From: an uncultured Oscillospiraceae bacterium
GTDB lineage: Bacteria > Bacillota > Clostridia > Oscillospirales > Oscillospiraceae
Length of the DNA: 60,477 bases
Direction of reading: 5' to 3'
Assembly: GCA_947589545.1 (NCBI GenBank)
Contig: CANQBA010000016.1
Span: 1 to 60,477, forward strand
This document shows, piece by piece, positions 59,955 through 60,477 of the stretch (position 1 is the first letter of the stretch; each line of letters begins with the position of its first letter). The position numbers and the translations under genes were made by a program. Below the pieces are notes generated by a model. That model did not search any database. It was not told the origin of the DNA and saw nothing but the letters and a program-made list of their open reading frames with translations.

Positions 59955-60218
59955 TTATTTCGCCTTTTCCACGATCTCAACAAGGCGCCATCTCTTATCC
60001 TTGGACAGGGGACGGGTCTCCATGACGCGGACGGTGTCGCCGACGCCGCACTCATTCTTCTCGTCATGGGCCTTGAGCTTGTATGTCCTCTTGACGATCT
60101 TCTTGTAGAGGGGGTGGGGAACGCGGTCAGCGATGGCCACCACGATGGTCTTGTCCATCTTGTCGGATACGACCTTGCCCACCAGGGTCTTTCTGGAAGA
60201 TGTTCTAACTTCACTCAT
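59955..60218 (-). CDS. rpsQ: 30S ribosomal protein S17
   Basis: This 87-residue S17 has the OB-fold family stretch [18 protein letters not shown] and the later [16 protein letters not shown]. It lies 13 bases after rpmC. Confidence 0.98.
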   Translation of the reverse strand: MSEVRTSSRKTLVGKVVSDKMDKTIVVAIADRVPHPLYKKIVKRTYKLKAHDEKNECGVGDTVRVMETRPLSKDKRWRLVEIVEKAK

Positions 60219-60231
60219 CTAAGCTTCCTCC

Positions 60232-60426
60232 TCACTGCTCGAGCGACTTTTCGCGGATTATCGTCTGGACTCGGGCAATATCCTTCTTGACAAGGGATAT
60301 CCTGACAGGATTGTCGAGCTGATTGGTGGCGTGCTGCATACGGAGTGTGAACAGATCCTTCTTCAGATCCGCCAGCTTCGCGTTCAGCTCCGCCTCGCTC
60401 ATCTTTCTGACTTCTTTTGCCTTCAT
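60232..60426 (-). CDS. rpmC: 50S ribosomal protein L29
   Basis: This 64-residue L29 starts MKAKEVRKMSEAELNAKLAD and is an all-helical protein near the exit tunnel. ATG 60426 is 5 bases after the rplP stop. An upstream extension would read into rplP. Confidence 0.96.
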   Translation of the reverse strand: MKAKEVRKMSEAELNAKLADLKKDLFTLRMQHATNQLDNPVRISLVKKDIARVQTIIREKSLEQ

Positions 60427-60431
60427 CTCAT

Positions 60432-60477
60432 TCACCCTCCTCGGTCTCACGGGCGACTATCTTTGTCTTGCAGGGCA
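60432..60477 (-). CDS. rplP: 50S ribosomal protein L16, 3' end only
   Basis: The last 14 codons (CKTKIVARETEEGE then stop) match the L16 C-terminus, and the position before rpmC is the S10 operon order. The rest of the gene lies outside the window. Confidence 0.85.

Overview
The window is about 60% G+C. Its gene order and protein types point to an endospore-forming, anaerobic gut Clostridium-class bacterium of the Oscillospiraceae/Flavonifractor-Lawsonibacter kind. The signs are a SpoVAC gene, zinc-type S14 and adenylate kinase, a KOW protein between map and infA, a T-box before thrS, strict TTGACA-17-TATAAT promoters and several small Firmicutes-specific families. The genus is an inference; no rRNA is present.

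Layout. 1-3755: a small integrative element inserted in tRNA-Thr, with a tyrosine recombinase, a HEPN/MNT toxin-antitoxin pair and a DUF6809 protein. It is flanked by a long direct repeat that also duplicates tRNA-Tyr. 3868-4839: an sdpR/sdpI-like autoregulated pair. 4919-8302 (minus): rpmH-rnpA-yidD-yidC-khpB-acyl carrier protein. 8509-11242 (plus): dCMP deaminase, XRE regulator, lepA. 11377-13638: a GH2 glycosidase, followed by an 800-bp non-coding array of palindromes with inverted ends. 14443-18956 (minus): small membrane protein, glnS, pth, prs, trmO. 19055-21898 (plus): two overlapping flavoprotein genes. 21998-24034 (minus): YcxB-like, DegV and an unknown conserved protein. 24157-28854 (minus): a pectin/uronate cluster (esterase, AraC regulator, TIM-barrel isomerase, kduI, GH105).

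29074-31777: a purine permease and a divergent phosphoribosyltransferase, then tRNA-Val and tRNA-Arg. 31953-34554: a DHHW/MBOAT O-acyltransferase pair. 34742-37342: an ECF sigma/anti-sigma pair and a split threonine/serine exporter. 37404-42524: divergent murC and cca, then a mosaic palindromic repeat, then T-box-controlled thrS. 42577-48555: XRE regulator with ABC exporter, xylulokinase, a frameshifted XRE-TPR regulator and DUF4867. 48654-60477 (minus): spoVAC and the distal part of the S10/spc/alpha ribosomal super-operon, from rplQ back to rplP, with secY, adk, map, infA and rpoA.

Most genes are core functions. The most unusual material is non-coding: the tRNA-duplicating integration site with matching arm repeats, three related hairpin-rich intergenic repeat elements, a repeat inserted inside the spc operon, and a pair of near-identical outward-facing promoters around the glycosidase-glnS segment. 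A seven-base homopolymer breaks a regulator gene and could be a phase switch.
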